A stretch of 21,675 nt of DNA, taken from positions 1 to 21,675 of the forward strand of contig JALJEE010002067.1 of NCBI GenBank assembly GCA_023231475.1, read 5' to 3'. Positions 19,983 through 21,675 of this stretch are shown piece after piece (position 1 is the stretch's first letter; the number at the start of each line of letters is the position of its first letter). The DNA is from Seison nebaliae (Eukaryota; Rotifera; Pararotatoria; Seisonacea; Seisonidae). The translations under genes and the position numbers were made by a program. Below the pieces are notes generated by a model. That model was not told the origin of the DNA. It searched no databases and saw only the letters and a program-made list of their open reading frames with translations.

Positions 19983-21675
19983 ACAATGTTACTCATTCGT
20001 CTCATACGAATGCAGACGATGAGTAACGATTGCTCTCAAGAAAATGATCTATTATTCCGAATGAACCAAAACGCTCCATCTGTCTCTTTGAGCGTGTACA
20101 CGTCACATAATCTAACCAACTTACCTCCGGGCGAACAAGACAGTCATGTCTACACCGATAAAGATTTCCATTATTTGCGCGATTCAACTTCTCTGTCGAC
20201 GCGAACCGTTTATACGGAATCCTATAATCATTATTGGGTGGCAGATATGCGCGAACGATTATTAGTAGATAATGGTGAGATTCTTTATATTCTCGCTGTC
20301 GATTTAGATGACGTGAATGAAAAACTCGAATTCGAATTATTAAACTATCACGACATTTTCCAAATCGAATATTATCCAATTACAATGGATGGCGCTAATC
20401 GACATTACATTCCACCATCATCTGATACTCCAGCATTTTATACGAATTCTGCCCGAATACGTTTAGTGGGAACGCCAGATTATCATGCCAATTATAATCA
20501 TCGATATGAGTTGAATGTTCGAGTGACGGACGGAGGGAAACCTCCGAGATCATCCGATATTATCGTTAACGTTCCAATTCAACCAAGTAGCAAATTGGAC
20601 ATCCGTTGGGATGATTCCTCTTTCAATTTCGCCGTCTCATCAAAAATACGAGATAATCAGAAAATTGGAAAAATCGTTTTTGCTGATTTGAATGCTCGAT
20701 CAGTTGATAACTTATCTTACGAATTTTTAACCGAAACTCCTAACGACTATATTGAATTGACGAGAGATGGTGAATTGATTGTGAAACGTCCGTTGGAAAA
20801 CATCGCTGGTAGAACGACAACTATTCCGTTTACATTGCAAAAGAGGAAGAATGGTGACATTGTTGATGAAATAAGGAATGAAGTCGTACTTCATATTGTT
20901 GCTGTTAATACGAAAACGCCAACATTCTCATCATGTCCAGATGTGGTGGAATGGAAAGAGAATCGTGCTGTTGGTGAAGAAATCATCAAATTGAATGTTA
21001 CAGATGGTGATACGGGTGTGAATGGTGAAGTAACGTTCGATATCTTCGAATTGAGTGCTCAAGGGAAGATGGTGGAGAATAAATTCTTCAAATTGAGAGA
21101 TCCATCTGAATCGAACGAAATTTATTCCGTCAAATTAGTCGCGAACAAAAATTTCAGTTTTGATCAACCTGAACATCGAAGTCGAATATTTCAAGCGATC
21201 ATTCGTGCTAGAGATGGTGGGACTCCGTCGTTCGTTGGTTATTGTACAATTTTCGTTCGGATTATTGACGTGAATAATCATCGTCCGATATTTCCTTATA
21301 CTGATATCGAATTCGCTGTCGATTTGGAAGAGAAGACTCAGACAGCAAGATTACATGCAAATGATCTTGATAGTGAAGAGAATGCGAAACTTTTCTTTTT
21401 TCGTACTCGAGTCAATGGAGAACAAGATAATATTCGATTGGGAAGTGACGGGAGAATTACGGTGGATGACTCGATTGATAAAGATCAGACATACGAATTC
21501 ACAGCAGAAGTGTGTAATGATATGGGGAGAACATATTGTAGTGAAGAAGACGTGAGAGTAAAAATAACGTTCGATGACAATAAATTCTTATCAGATATGG
21601 AAAGAGAGTGTAGTAAGAAAGGAGTGAGGGAAGGTGAGAAGATCTCATACAATGTACCCAATCCGGGAAATTATT
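19983..21675 (+). CDS. Cadherin-repeat adhesion protein, 5' part, runs off the window
   Basis: Cadherins are surface proteins whose tandem ectodomains bind calcium and mediate cell contact. The frame is open for about 560 codons to the window end. Acceptors TTTATACAG (exon from 19983) and CATACGAATGCAG (exon from 20016) are both phase 0. I list the first. At least four repeats can be followed, diverged from the classical pattern. The first ends NVRVTDGGKPPRSS. The second (about 20610-20960) lacks the usual motifs. The third has NVTDGDTGVNGEVTF, IIRARDGGTPSF and IDVNNHRPIF, close to the standard DxNDNxPxF. The fourth has LHANDLDSEENAKL. No membrane segment or cytoplasmic domain is reached, so the subfamily cannot be named. 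The exon itself has no signal peptide, hence the proposed upstream exon at 15818. Confidence 0.85.

Noticed and set aside
20002-20379. 125-codon minus-strand frame
   Set aside because: It is antisense to the cadherin exon, which has clear domain motifs. The minus frame has none.

Overview
The window is AT-rich nuclear DNA of an animal with short introns. Supporting signs are spliced genes with GT-AG introns mostly 33 to 285 nt long, AATAAA poly(A) signals, a cadherin, a mitochondrial arginyl-tRNA synthetase, an AMMECR1 gene, an endonuclease-type LINE and a BEL/Pao gag fossil. An arthropod such as a mite fits the gene style, but no marker in the window settles the phylum.

Layout. 1-840 (-): degraded BEL/Pao-type gag cut by the window edge. 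950-2101 (+): four-exon orphan type I membrane protein whose tail is built of 11-residue repeats. 2200-4920: gene-free, with palindromes, a minisatellite, a dispersed repeat and a tRNA-Tyr-like, SINE-like relic. 4921-6232: two LINE-derived pieces meeting tail to tail, which creates a 79-bp inverted repeat. 6338-7609 (-): two-exon orphan secreted or membrane protein, with a decayed copy of its last exon at 7783-7905. 8639-10625 (-): four-exon Tyr/Ser/Arg-rich protein. 11780-11953 (-): a doubtful small Cys-containing ORF. 12250-14293 (-): RARS2 in four exons. 14705-15325 (-): AMMECR1 in one exon. 15818-21675 (+): the 5' end of a cadherin gene, probably a signal-peptide exon, a roughly 4.1-kb intron and a long ectodomain exon that leaves the window.

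The right half (8.6-21.7 kb) is conserved housekeeping and adhesion genes. The left half (0-7.9 kb) is a repeat-rich zone holding two unrecognised membrane or secreted genes, one of them with a dead paralogue beside it. The genes do not form an evident pathway. RARS2 charges mitochondrial tRNA-Arg, AMMECR1 is a conserved protein of uncertain biochemistry, and the cadherin is a cell-surface adhesion protein. AMMECR1 and the proposed cadherin start are divergent, about 490 bp apart. Exon models come from reading frames, intron phases and splice dinucleotides, without transcript support.
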